Part shown: in pieces, positions 26,226 through 33,080 of the stretch | Position numbering within the stretch: position 1 is the first letter of the stretch | Layout of the letters: each line of letters opens with the position of its first letter | Assembly (NCBI GenBank): GCA_944392935.1 | Contig: CALXYI010000051.1 | Location: forward strand, 1-43,309 | Reading direction: 5' to 3' | DNA length: 43,309 bases | Origin: an uncultured Spirochaetaceae bacterium | GTDB taxonomy: Bacteria > Spirochaetota > Spirochaetia > Sphaerochaetales > Sphaerochaetaceae | Program-made: the position numbers and the translations under genes | Notes under the pieces: generated by a model | The model's database searches: none | What the model saw: the letters and a program-made list of their open reading frames with translations, nothing else | What the model was told of the DNA's origin: nothing

Positions 26226-27112
26226 CAGGAAGCCTCCTCGATGAGGTTCAGGAGATCTATGCGGCTCCTGACCTCTGTCTTCGCGAATATGTTCGCGATA
26301 TGGTTGTTGACCGTATTCACGGATATCGACAGCTCGGATGCTATCTCCTTGTTCGTGAGTCCGGCCTTTATGAGCTTTATCACCTCGAACTCCCTCTCGG
26401 TTATGCGGTAGCGCTCGCTGACTGACTCGAATGTCAGCCCGGGCTTTGCCTCATCCCTCCTTTCGGTCCGCGCTACGGCGGCGAAGAGGAAGACGAGTAT
26501 GGCAATCGTATATGCGAGGCAGACGATGGGGATCGAGAACGGCCGCATGAAGCTGAAGATCATGGAGAGTATCACGACAGGCAGCATGCAGACGGAGATC
26601 ACCATGAGGGCCTTCGTGACACGGCGTACGGCCTTCTCCTCGATATTCTTCGTACCGCGCCCTATGACAGCCATGCAGTAGCTTACGGCAAGAGTCCATA
26701 CAAGATACTGCAGCACGGAGAATACCGGCGATGACAAGGCTATCCAGAGGCTGGATACAATAAGATATGCAGCGCCAGCGATGAATGCTGAAATCACCTC
26801 AGTCTGCGGCATCGGGCGGGCTATTATCCAGTTGGCCGCGAAGAGTATGAGAGTCAGGATGAATGCCGAGTCAGCTACGAGGATCCCCTCCCACACATAA
26901 TGCAGGATAGTCCTTGCGGTCCCTGTGAAGACAAGGAATGAATACTGATCGAGAGCGAATATGACGACTGCACCGAGAAGGGAAGCGAGGAAGACGACAG
27001 CCATCCTTGTCCACCTGTAGTGCGCTCTGCGTGTCCAGACGATCGCCAGCGCGAGATCCATGCTCACGATGGCGAGCGCGAAGAGGGACAGAAGAAGAGG
27101 GACCGCCTGCAT
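26222..27112 (-). CDS. Membrane protein with C-terminal LuxR-type HTH
   Basis: A 296-residue protein. Residues 1 to about 215 hold six or seven hydrophobic spans. Residues about 230-292 (ITEREFEVIKLIKAGLTNKEIASELSISVNTVNNHIANIF) are a complete LuxR/GerE DNA-binding domain. The layout suggests a membrane-bound transcription factor that senses something in or outside the membrane and binds DNA directly from it. No receiver or kinase domain is present. There are only 2 bp after the RloB stop and a 4 bp overlap with the hydrolase. No SD is obvious, so translation is probably coupled to rloB. The hydrolase product or the operon itself could be its target. Confidence 0.8.
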   Translation of the reverse strand: MQAVPLLLSLFALAIVSMDLALAIVWTRRAHYRWTRMAVVFLASLLGAVVIFALDQYSFLVFTGTARTILHYVWEGILVADSAFILTLILFAANWIIARPMPQTEVISAFIAGAAYLIVSSLWIALSSPVFSVLQYLVWTLAVSYCMAVIGRGTKNIEEKAVRRVTKALMVISVCMLPVVILSMIFSFMRPFSIPIVCLAYTIAILVFLFAAVARTERRDEAKPGLTFESVSERYRITEREFEVIKLIKAGLTNKEIASELSISVNTVNNHIANIFAKTEVRSRIDLLNLIEEASW

Positions 27113-27114
27113 TT

Positions 27115-27753
27115 CTAGCGGCGGACCTTCTGGTTATGGGACATATCTGCAAGACCGCATATTGCAGCCAGGTCCTCATTGAACTCAGGCATCGTCGTTG
27201 CAGGAAGCCCTGTGGAAAGACGTGCGGCCTGATTGTAGTTGCGTGCGTTGATATCCGCAGCGGAATGCCTCGGGAAGAGCTTTATATGCATGTTGAGCCC
27301 CTTCGTGAGGAAATACTCCGCAGACATCTCATAGCCGGGGATGGCAGCCTTCAGCTTCTCCCTCAGAGGCGCTATATCGCTGACGAACGATGATGGAGCG
27401 CCGAGGTGCAGGATGAACCAGAGCTCGAACGAAGGATTGAAGTAGAGCATCTTCACCTTCTTCCTCTCCGAGTACTCCTCCATCTCCCTTACCTTGGCGG
27501 CATCGGCATCGACATCATCGAAACCGAAGAGCGCCCATGCGGAATCGAAGCGCCCGCGGCTTCTCTGGCGTCCCGTGTAGTCTATAAGCTCCTTGATATC
27601 CCTGCACTTCCCTTCCGGAGCCTGCAGGACAGTGAGGTTGACATAGCGGCAGTCCTTCCTCATCTGGGAGAAATAGAGCGCTTCGGCCTCTGTCGCGCAG
27701 ACGAGGAGCAGGGTCTGCTTGGGATCTGTTGTATTCTTCTTACGCGTTTTCAT
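27115..27753 (-). CDS. RloB-family protein (AbiLii-like defence nuclease candidate)
   Basis: A 212-residue protein. The start at ATG 27753 is chosen because AGGAGG lies 6 nt upstream and it overlaps rloA by 14 bp; a longer frame from 27792 is unlikely. It contains family hallmarks: LLLVCATEAEALYF near the N-terminus (usually CEGxTExxYF), GFDDVDAD (acidic pair of a Toprim-like fold) and NPSFELWFILHL. RloB proteins always accompany an RloA-type ATPase and correspond to the second protein of AbiL-type abortive infection systems; the activity is believed to be nucleolytic. The first motif has Ala-Thr-Glu where many relatives have Gly-Glu, so its activity deserves testing. Confidence 0.75.
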   Translation of the reverse strand: MKTRKKNTTDPKQTLLLVCATEAEALYFSQMRKDCRYVNLTVLQAPEGKCRDIKELIDYTGRQRSRGRFDSAWALFGFDDVDADAAKVREMEEYSERKKVKMLYFNPSFELWFILHLGAPSSFVSDIAPLREKLKAAIPGYEMSAEYFLTKGLNMHIKLFPRHSAADINARNYNQAARLSTGLPATTMPEFNEDLAAICGLADMSHNQKVRR

Positions 27754-29023
27754 CGGTAGCCTCCTTCTCCGGTTCAGCAGGTGTGCCGTCATGGACGAAC
27801 CAGAACTCGCTTATGATTGGAAGCGAGCCGAATGCGCCCTGCATATAGCGCTGCGAGGTGGATATGCGCCCACGTGCCCCCTTGAAATCGGAAAGCGAAT
27901 AGTAGATCGTGGAGCTTTCCTGGTCCTTCTGAGCGAACCAGACCGCATCGCGGCGGAGCAGGCCTTCGCGGAGAAGCGACGGATTGCAGTCCACCACCAG
28001 AAGCTGGCTCTCCTTGTCGCAGTTCTCGAAGATCTCGACGAGATGGCACAGCAGATCAGGATGGAGCAGCTGCCCGAAATCATCTATCACAAGCGTCCTG
28101 CCCGTGATGAACGCCTCGAAGAATGCGAATCCGATGACGACAAGCCTCCTGAGCGAGAGGCTCTCGCCTGCGAACATGTTCGCATAGCCCTCAGCCTTCT
28201 TGTCATTGACATAGATATGGGTGAATCTCAGATGGTCCTCGCCCTTGTCATTCGTCCTTACCTCGATGCGGTTTATATCCGTGATATCCAGGGCCCAGAG
28301 ATAATTGAGGATCTGCTCGCCCCAGCCGGGATGCGCCTTCAGGAGCTGGCATGCGAATGCCTCGGCCTTGGAGGAGACTCCCATAGGCAGGATATTCAGA
28401 TTCCTGTCGATCCATGTGTAGAGCTCAAGGGATGTCTGCCCGCCCTTACGCGCCGAGCCCGCGAGGAATGTCCTGTTCTCAGGCAGCTTCGCAGCCTGCC
28501 GCTTCTTCTCTCCGCGGTAGTACTTCCCGAAACGGTATGCATACTGGCCATCATCGGTCAGGAGACGCTCGAACATGAGCTTGCGCGATCCGCCTATGAT
28601 GTAGTACAGGGACTCCTCGGAGATCCTTTCCTTGTTTGCCTTGAGGGTATAGACGGCTATCACCGTCGGCTTCTCCTCGTTGCCTTCCTCACCCTTGTCC
28701 AGCAGCACCTCTATGGAGATGGTTGCAGGCGTTGCCTTGTCGATCCCGTAGGCGAACGTGGTGCCTGTGAGGGCTCCCTGCAGCGGATTCTCAGGCCCAT
28801 CCTCGGCCATGACTATCCTCTTGAGAACCTCAAGCGCCCTTACGAAAGAGCTCTTTCCCGCTCCGTTGGGTCCTATGATCGCACTGGTCTTTATCACATT
28901 GAGACGATCGTTGATGCCTATCACCTTGGAAGCTGGAAGGCGGGAATCCTTGACAGCCTCGAAGCTTATCGTCTGTGGAGACTTTACGGACTTGAAGTTC
29001 GCAATAGTCATATTCAGCAGCAT
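27740..29023 (-). CDS. RloA-family AAA/ABC-type ATPase (AbiLi-like)
   Basis: A 427-residue ATPase with an SMC/ABC-like core. The N-terminus MLLNMTIANFKSVKSPQTISF is typical of the family, Walker A is GPNGAGKS at 51-58, a degenerate signature (FAGESLSLRRLV) lies near residue 290, and the Walker B region reads LVIDDFGQLLHPDLL. Many relatives have D-E-L/I-D-x-S-L-H-P here; this one has Asp-Asp-Phe-Gly, so the catalytic Glu appears replaced by Asp. It pairs with RloB to form a defence module. A strong SD (AGGAGGAG) and a promoter with a palindrome precede it. Base composition matches the host, so it is not an obvious recent arrival. Confidence 0.78.
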   Translation of the reverse strand: MLLNMTIANFKSVKSPQTISFEAVKDSRLPASKVIGINDRLNVIKTSAIIGPNGAGKSSFVRALEVLKRIVMAEDGPENPLQGALTGTTFAYGIDKATPATISIEVLLDKGEEGNEEKPTVIAVYTLKANKERISEESLYYIIGGSRKLMFERLLTDDGQYAYRFGKYYRGEKKRQAAKLPENRTFLAGSARKGGQTSLELYTWIDRNLNILPMGVSSKAEAFACQLLKAHPGWGEQILNYLWALDITDINRIEVRTNDKGEDHLRFTHIYVNDKKAEGYANMFAGESLSLRRLVVIGFAFFEAFITGRTLVIDDFGQLLHPDLLCHLVEIFENCDKESQLLVVDCNPSLLREGLLRRDAVWFAQKDQESSTIYYSLSDFKGARGRISTSQRYMQGAFGSLPIISEFWFVHDGTPAEPEKEATDENA

Positions 29024-29043
29024 AAGCCATCTCCTCCTATATA

Positions 29044-29067
29044 GGCCTGATTATAACAGTTCAGGCC
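29044..29067 (-). promoter_or_regulatory. rloA promoter -10 flanked by inverted repeat (operator candidate)
   Basis: On the minus strand a perfect TATAAT (29050-29055) lies 26 bp before the rloA start. It is bracketed by GGCCTGA (29044-29050) and TCAGGCC (29061-29067), a 7 bp inverted repeat with a 10 bp spacer. The -35 is poor. A protein bound here would cover the promoter. Confidence 0.6.
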
Positions 29068-29097
29068 AGATTGTTCAGAAAAATGATATGATGTGGG

Positions 29098-29201
29098 GTT
29101 TTCCGCATTCGGTAGCCCCTACTGCGAGGAAAACACCTGCAGAACGATGGAATATGGCGCCAGAAAACTGCAATTCATCATTCCAAAGCCTCGTCTGCAG
29201 G
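29098..29201. other. Two consecutive long imperfect stem-loops upstream of rloA
   Basis: Stem 1: GTTTTCC (29098-29104) with GGAAAAC (29128-29134), GCA with TGC, and inner GTAG/CTAC closing a CCC loop. Stem 2: CCTGCAGAACGA (29136-29147) with TCGTCTGCAGG (29191-29201, one bulged A) and TGGAAT (29148-29153) with ATTCCA (29180-29185). Neither has a U-run. A possible minus-strand promoter (TTTGCT at 29221-29226, TATCCT at 29199-29204) reads into them. It could be a small RNA, a leader, or a palindromic repeat element. Confidence 0.5.
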
Positions 29202-29222
29202 ATATCAAATAAAAGAAATCAG

Positions 29223-29251
29223 CAAAAACTACTTTGATTTTGGCAAGTAGT
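29223..29251 (-). terminator. Intrinsic terminator of the 29.2-31.7 kb operon
   Basis: On the minus strand ACTACTT (29245-29251) pairs with AAGTAGT (29228-29234) and is followed by a T-run (29223-29228). The TAG stop codon of the 119-residue gene lies inside the stem. Confidence 0.7.
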
Positions 29252-29588
29252 TCAGGATATCATCACTTCCATCGGCTACCCTGCACCCGGGGATGCCGGA
29301 CGATGAGATGATGATGACCACAGGGCTTCCGCTTTCCTCCGCATGGTCAGAAAGCCAGCCCATCGAAGACGGGGAGGCCGATGCGGCATCGAAGCCGGAG
29401 AAGATGACGGCCTCGAATGCTTCCGAGCTGATGTACCTCTTCGCTCTTTCCAGTCCCGCGCTCTGCCGCGATACAGCCTCATGCGCGAAGAGTCCTGTCG
29501 GCTCCCCGCTGAACACTATCTCCCTTGCCTTCCTGCCCTGAAGGACGTGCAGCAGGGATGCATCCGGAACAATGAGCATACCAGGCAT
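29229..29588 (-). CDS. Small protein of unknown function
   Basis: A 119-residue protein with a GGGAGGT SD. It has no signal peptide. Hydrophobic strands alternate with helices (MLIVPDAS, AVIFSGFD, PVVIIISSSGI), a pattern like a small Rossmann or receiver-type alpha/beta fold, but no family was recognised and no phosphoacceptor context is evident. It follows the lipoprotein gene by 2 bp and is the last gene of the PdxA-like/lipoprotein run. Its stop codon is embedded in the terminator stem. Confidence 0.6.
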   Translation of the reverse strand: MPGMLIVPDASLLHVLQGRKAREIVFSGEPTGLFAHEAVSRQSAGLERAKRYISSEAFEAVIFSGFDAASASPSSMGWLSDHAEESGSPVVIIISSSGIPGCRVADGSDDILNYLPKSK

Positions 29589-29590
29589 GC

Positions 29591-30703
29591 CTACCTCCCA
29601 AGTACAGCATCATAGACGGAATTCCCGTCATCATAAGCCACGTGCGATGCGCTTGACTCACCCGATATCTGGGCAAGGGCCTCCTCATTGCGCGCCTTGA
29701 CCGTCTGGAGGTCCCTGTAGAGACGCCGTGCCTCATCGCTGGAATATGCTGCATTCACTTCCTCTAGGAGCGACAGGGCTGCATCGAAATCGCCGGTAGC
29801 CGCCATCAGGAGGGCCGCGTTGTATCCGGAAGGAAGATGGCCTGAGGCCCCCCACTCCTCCTGGAATGCAGCTTCCGCACCCTCTGTATCCCCATCCTTG
29901 GCAATATCATAGGCATACTCAATCGCCTCGTTCTTCGGCTTGTTGGCCATCAGCGATACGTTGTACACCCTCTGCGTAGGCACGAACTGCGTGATGATGC
30001 CCATGTCGAATGAGCTGATCATCCTGCGGAAGAGGACTGCCGGATCATCAAGACGCGACCAGAAGGGATCGAATGATCCATCACGGCTTGTCTTGTCAGA
30101 GAATGTGCGCTGAGCGACTATATGCCCGCTCTCCGTATCGATCAGCGTGATCGTGTACTCTATGGACGCTGTCTGGACATAATAGTATTCATAATCGATG
30201 TAGCTGTGGCGGTATCCCTCGCTGTCGACCCACCATTCAGTCACCGGCTCGGAGTAGATATACTCATCGATGCTCATGACTCCTATGCGCGGTATCATCA
30301 CCGCATCGTAGCCGAGAGCGCGGAACTCCGAGGAGATATCGAGGCCGTACCTGCCTGAATCGAGGATCGCATCCGTGCGGGCAGGGGGCAGTATATTGAA
30401 GAATCCGGATCCCGAAAGCGTGCTCATGAGATGATCGGTCGCATACGAGGCTATGACGGAAGAGGTCGTTGACCTGAATCCTCCGTAGACATGATAGCGT
30501 GCCGCATATGGATCGGCCGTGCGCACCCAGCCGGACGACGGGACATATCCGTTATATGGAACAACGGAGGCAACCGCCAGATTCCTGTATCCTCCCATAT
30601 CCACGGCAGAGGGCTGCATGTACGGGATCGATATCATTGTCGAGCATCCGGTGACAAGCAGCACCAGAGCCACTGCAGCAGCGATTGCGGTTTTCCTTAT
30701 CAT
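29591..30703 (-). CDS. Lipoprotein with LpoB/CsgG-like N-terminal region and TPR-like C-terminus
   Basis: A 370-residue lipoprotein; lipobox LVTGC with Cys20. After it, YRNLAVASV and the segment around DHLMSTLSGSGFFNILPP resemble the fold used by CsgG/LpoB-type envelope proteins, where a variable protein level or resistance is computed from parsed names. A Tyr-rich stretch (IDYEYYYVQTASIEYTITLID) continues this beta domain. Residues about 255-345 contain helical pairs (AIEYAYDIAKDGDTEGAEAAF; YNAALLMAATGDFDAALSLLEEV) typical of tetratricopeptide repeats. The SD is AAGGAGAT. It lies 13 bp after the PdxA-like gene. The function is unknown; envelope assembly is a reasonable guess. Confidence 0.65.
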   Translation of the reverse strand: MIRKTAIAAAVALVLLVTGCSTMISIPYMQPSAVDMGGYRNLAVASVVPYNGYVPSSGWVRTADPYAARYHVYGGFRSTTSSVIASYATDHLMSTLSGSGFFNILPPARTDAILDSGRYGLDISSEFRALGYDAVMIPRIGVMSIDEYIYSEPVTEWWVDSEGYRHSYIDYEYYYVQTASIEYTITLIDTESGHIVAQRTFSDKTSRDGSFDPFWSRLDDPAVLFRRMISSFDMGIITQFVPTQRVYNVSLMANKPKNEAIEYAYDIAKDGDTEGAEAAFQEEWGASGHLPSGYNAALLMAATGDFDAALSLLEEVNAAYSSDEARRLYRDLQTVKARNEEALAQISGESSASHVAYDDGNSVYDAVLGR

Positions 30704-30716
30704 AGGATCTCCTTGC

Positions 30717-31727
30717 TCAGGCCATCAGGCTGACATCGCGCAGGCGGAGCACTTCCGAAAGCGCCGCCTGCATCTTCTCTATGGATGCAATGCCCTTCCC
30801 TGCGAGAGGAAGGCCTGCATCCCCCATTACGCCTACGCGCATGAAGGGCAGTCCCCATGTAAGCATCACCGCACGTCCCGGAGCAGCTGCCGCAGCAGCG
30901 AACCCCTCGCCCGCTGTCATCGTAAGCACGGAGGAGAACTCACCGCTGACTGCACGCTCATAGACAGAATCGGAGGGAATCGGGCCTATGACAGGAGCCC
31001 CCAGGGCCCTGAGCGTCTCGATGGCGGGGATTATCACCTTCTCCTCCTCATCCCCTGTCCATGTGCCATCCGCACGCATCGGATTGAGCGATGCGACAGC
31101 TATCGGCTTGCTGCCATCGAAATACGGAGACACACGCAGCGAATCGATCCTTATCAGCGCAGAGATGAGGTTCTCCCTCGTTACGGCCTCCACCGCGCTC
31201 CGGAGCGATCTCCGGTGGGTAAGCCCGAATATGTTCATCTTCCCTGCCTCTATCATGTTCATCGTCCACGAGGCGGAAGCGAAAAGACCGAGGAGCTCAA
31301 ACAGGGACTGCTCCCTGTATCCGGCCATCGAGAGCGCAGTGCTGCTTATGGGCGATGTCACCAGCGAATGCCCTAATCCATTCTGTATTATGTCAACTGC
31401 GCAGTGCAGCGCTTCATAGGAAGCCTTCCCCGTCTGGGCCGATACAGCGCCATAGCTGAATGATCGGAGATCGATCGAGGATGAACGGTAGAAGATGAGC
31501 CTCTCGCCCTCCTCCTCCGCCTTGCTCAGCTCATCATGGCTCTCGGCATAGAACGTGAAGGGAAGAGGCAGATCGATATCGGAAGCCAGACGGCGGAAGA
31601 TCCCGTCATCGCCAGTGACGATGACAGCTGCCTCAGGATCCCTGACAAGGCCCCTCAGGGTCCTTGTTATAATCTCCGGAGAAGTGCCTGCCGGCTCTCC
31701 CATCGAAAGGACGGTATATCTCTGCAT
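30717..31727 (-). CDS. PdxA-like protein lacking the catalytic metal ligands
   Basis: A 336-residue protein with the overall order of PdxA (4-hydroxythreonine-4-phosphate dehydrogenase): GEPAGTSPEII near the start, SLVTSPISSTALSMAGY, GLTHRRSL, SLNPMRADGTWTGDEEEKVIIPAIETLRALG and LTWGLPFMRVGV. In PdxA three histidines bind the metal. The first (GHTE) is Tyr137 here, the second is retained as His171, and the third (NPH) is Met217. The DHGTA motif near the C-terminus reads GDAGL. It therefore probably no longer performs the standard vitamin B6 step and may bind a related ligand or have another role. No other pdx gene is nearby. A leaderless-type promoter precedes it. Confidence 0.72.
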   Translation of the reverse strand: MQRYTVLSMGEPAGTSPEIITRTLRGLVRDPEAAVIVTGDDGIFRRLASDIDLPLPFTFYAESHDELSKAEEEGERLIFYRSSSIDLRSFSYGAVSAQTGKASYEALHCAVDIIQNGLGHSLVTSPISSTALSMAGYREQSLFELLGLFASASWTMNMIEAGKMNIFGLTHRRSLRSAVEAVTRENLISALIRIDSLRVSPYFDGSKPIAVASLNPMRADGTWTGDEEEKVIIPAIETLRALGAPVIGPIPSDSVYERAVSGEFSSVLTMTAGEGFAAAAAAPGRAVMLTWGLPFMRVGVMGDAGLPLAGKGIASIEKMQAALSEVLRLRDVSLMA

Positions 31728-31733
31728 ACCGGC

Positions 31734-31742
31734 ATTATAGCA
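31734..31742 (-). promoter_or_regulatory. Extended -10 promoter of the PdxA-like gene, leaderless type
   Basis: On the minus strand TGCTATAAT (TG at 31741-31742, TATAAT at 31734-31739) is an extended -10 box. Six bases then separate it from the ATG at 31727, with no SD. Confidence 0.58.
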
Positions 31743-31791
31743 TCAGAGGAAAGCTCTGGTACAGATTTCTGTTCTGCGTCATCATGGAGGT

Positions 31792-31938
31792 ATGTGCATT
31801 GACTGCGATGACGATGAAGACGATTGCGAGGAGCTTTTCTCGATAATCCCGGACGTAAGCCGCTTCGCCGATGATCGATACGATGAGGAAAGGCAGTACG
31901 AGGACGAGGAAGACGAGAGGGCGGATATCGATTTCTGA
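31792..31938 (+). CDS. Possible small acidic protein (48 residues)
   Basis: An open frame from ATG 31792 to TGA 31936-31938. The product begins MCIDCDDDEDDCEELF and ends with a Glu/Asp-rich tail (EDEEDERADIDF). It is very acidic, with three cysteines near the N-terminus that could bind a metal. GGAGG (31786-31790) lies only 1 nt before the ATG, which is too close for a standard SD. An ATT codon at 31798 would have ideal spacing. The roughly 280 bp gap holds nothing else except the flanking promoters. The other two frames are closed early. Coding is plausible but unproven. Confidence 0.4.
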   Translation: MCIDCDDDEDDCEELFSIIPDVSRFADDRYDEERQYEDEEDERADIDF

Positions 31939-31957
31939 AGTTTCTGTCCATAGTATC

Positions 31958-32000
31958 TTGACTGCCCTGTCAGATTCTCTTTATAGTAACATCGTTACTA
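31958..32000 (+). promoter_or_regulatory. Promoter with 17-bp palindromic operator, first binding-protein gene
   Basis: TTGACT (31958-31963), an 18 bp spacer and TATAGT (31982-31987). The perfect 7-3-7 palindrome TAGTAACATCGTTACTA (31984-32000) overlaps the -10 and the predicted start site, so a bound repressor would block initiation. An SD (GGGGAGA) and ATG 32012 follow. Confidence 0.7.
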
Positions 32001-32011
32001 AGGGGAGAAAC

Positions 32012-32989
32012 ATGAAGGGAATCATAGCCATTTTCCTATCGTTGATGCTGCTTCCGGCTCTGGCTGCAGCGGGGAATGCCGAAGAAGCAGGCGAGCCGGC
32101 TGTCCGCATCGGGATCTCAAAGCTGATGGCCCACCCTGCCCTGGACTCGGTCGAGAAGGGGATCATCGATTACCTGGCCGATGCCGGCATCGAAGCGGAT
32201 GTGGAGACGCAGAATGCGAATGGGGAGATAAGCACGGCAGCATCCATTGCGCAGCTCTTCCGGGAAGAAGGCAAGGATATCGTCATCGGGATAGCCACTC
32301 CGGCAGCGCAGGCCCTGGCCAATGAGTTCGAGGACATCCCCGTCGTATATGCGACCGTCACCGATCCCGGCTCTGCCGGACTGGCGGGAATCGGAAATGC
32401 CTGCGGCACTTCAGACATGATACCCGTCTCGGAGCATCTTGCGCTGATTGAGGAGATATCGGGAGCAGAGACGATAGGAATGGTATATGCATCATGCGAG
32501 GCGAACGGCATAACGCTGATGGAAGCCATGGATGATGCATGCAGGGAGAAAGGCATCGATCTTGTGACCGCCTCTGTCGCGAACTCGGCTGAGGTGAGGA
32601 TGGCAGCCCTGTCCATAGCCGATAGAGTGGATGCGATGTATGTAGCCACGGACAATACCGTCATATCAGCCATATCCGCCCTTTCTGCCGTCTGTACGGA
32701 TGCCTCCATCCCCCTGTTCTCTGCCGATACCACATCATCCTACGGTACGGATGTGCTGCTTGCAGGAGGGTTTGACTACTATGCATCAGGTCGTCTCACA
32801 GGAGAGGTCGTGAAGAGGCTGCTGGACGGGGAAAACCCTGAGGATATAGGAACGCTCTACCTCCACGACCTCGAGATCCTGCTGAATCTCGATGCAGCTG
32901 CAAAGCTTGGGATCGATATGCCGGAGGCAATGATCGAGAGGGCTTCATCAGTGATTGCCGGTGGCGTGGACATCAAGGCAGGAGAATAG
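32012..32989 (+). CDS. ABC transporter substrate-binding protein (PF04392/TrpX-like), copy 1
   Basis: A 325-residue periplasmic binding protein. The start at ATG 32012 is chosen because it follows an SD and begins a signal peptide; an in-frame ATG 141 bp upstream lies before the promoter. The signal peptide ends around ALAAAGNAEEA with no lipobox Cys, so the protein should be soluble in the periplasm. The mature part (VRIGISKLMAHPALDSVEKG, ETQNANGEISTAASIAQ, AQALANEFEDIPVVYATVTDP) matches the ABC_sub_bind family, some members of which bind tryptophan or other aromatic ligands. A closely similar copy lies 91 bp downstream, and the permease and ATPase follow. The ligand is unknown. Confidence 0.85.
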   Translation: MKGIIAIFLSLMLLPALAAAGNAEEAGEPAVRIGISKLMAHPALDSVEKGIIDYLADAGIEADVETQNANGEISTAASIAQLFREEGKDIVIGIATPAAQALANEFEDIPVVYATVTDPGSAGLAGIGNACGTSDMIPVSEHLALIEEISGAETIGMVYASCEANGITLMEAMDDACREKGIDLVTASVANSAEVRMAALSIADRVDAMYVATDNTVISAISALSAVCTDASIPLFSADTTSSYGTDVLLAGGFDYYASGRLTGEVVKRLLDGENPEDIGTLYLHDLEILLNLDAAAKLGIDMPEAMIERASSVIAGGVDIKAGE

Positions 32990-33021
32990 GAGTTTCTGCA
33001 TAAATATTCAGATGCATGCAT

Positions 33022-33058
33022 AAGGAATGTTGAAAACAAACATTCCTTGGGCTATAGT
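33022..33058 (+). promoter_or_regulatory. Promoter of the second binding-protein gene with 10-bp inverted repeat
   Basis: AAGGAATGTT (33022-33031) and AACATTCCTT (33039-33048) form a perfect inverted repeat with a 7-nt spacer. TTGAAA (33030-33035), 17 bp and TATAGT (33053-33058) make a promoter overlapping it. No U-run follows, so an operator is more likely than a terminator, although the hairpin could also protect the upstream mRNA 3' end. Confidence 0.65.
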
Positions 33059-33080
33059 CAGAGAAAACCGAGGAGGAACC

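Noticed and set aside
27719..29044. A plus-strand open frame of 441 codons opposite rloA
   Set aside because: Antisense shadow of rloA, with no SD, promoter or recognisable domain. The RloA motifs on the minus strand are clear.
29098..29201. Retron-type ncRNA
   Set aside because: Inverted repeats are present, but no reverse transcriptase gene lies in the window, so this reading has no support.
30519..31376. A plus-strand frame of 285 codons opposite the lipoprotein and PdxA-like genes
   Set aside because: It spans two minus-strand genes and their gap, has odd Cys/His/Arg-rich composition and no start signals.
33022..33048. Terminator of the first binding-protein gene
   Set aside because: The stem is strong but has no U-run and overlaps the -35 of the next promoter, so an operator role is favoured.
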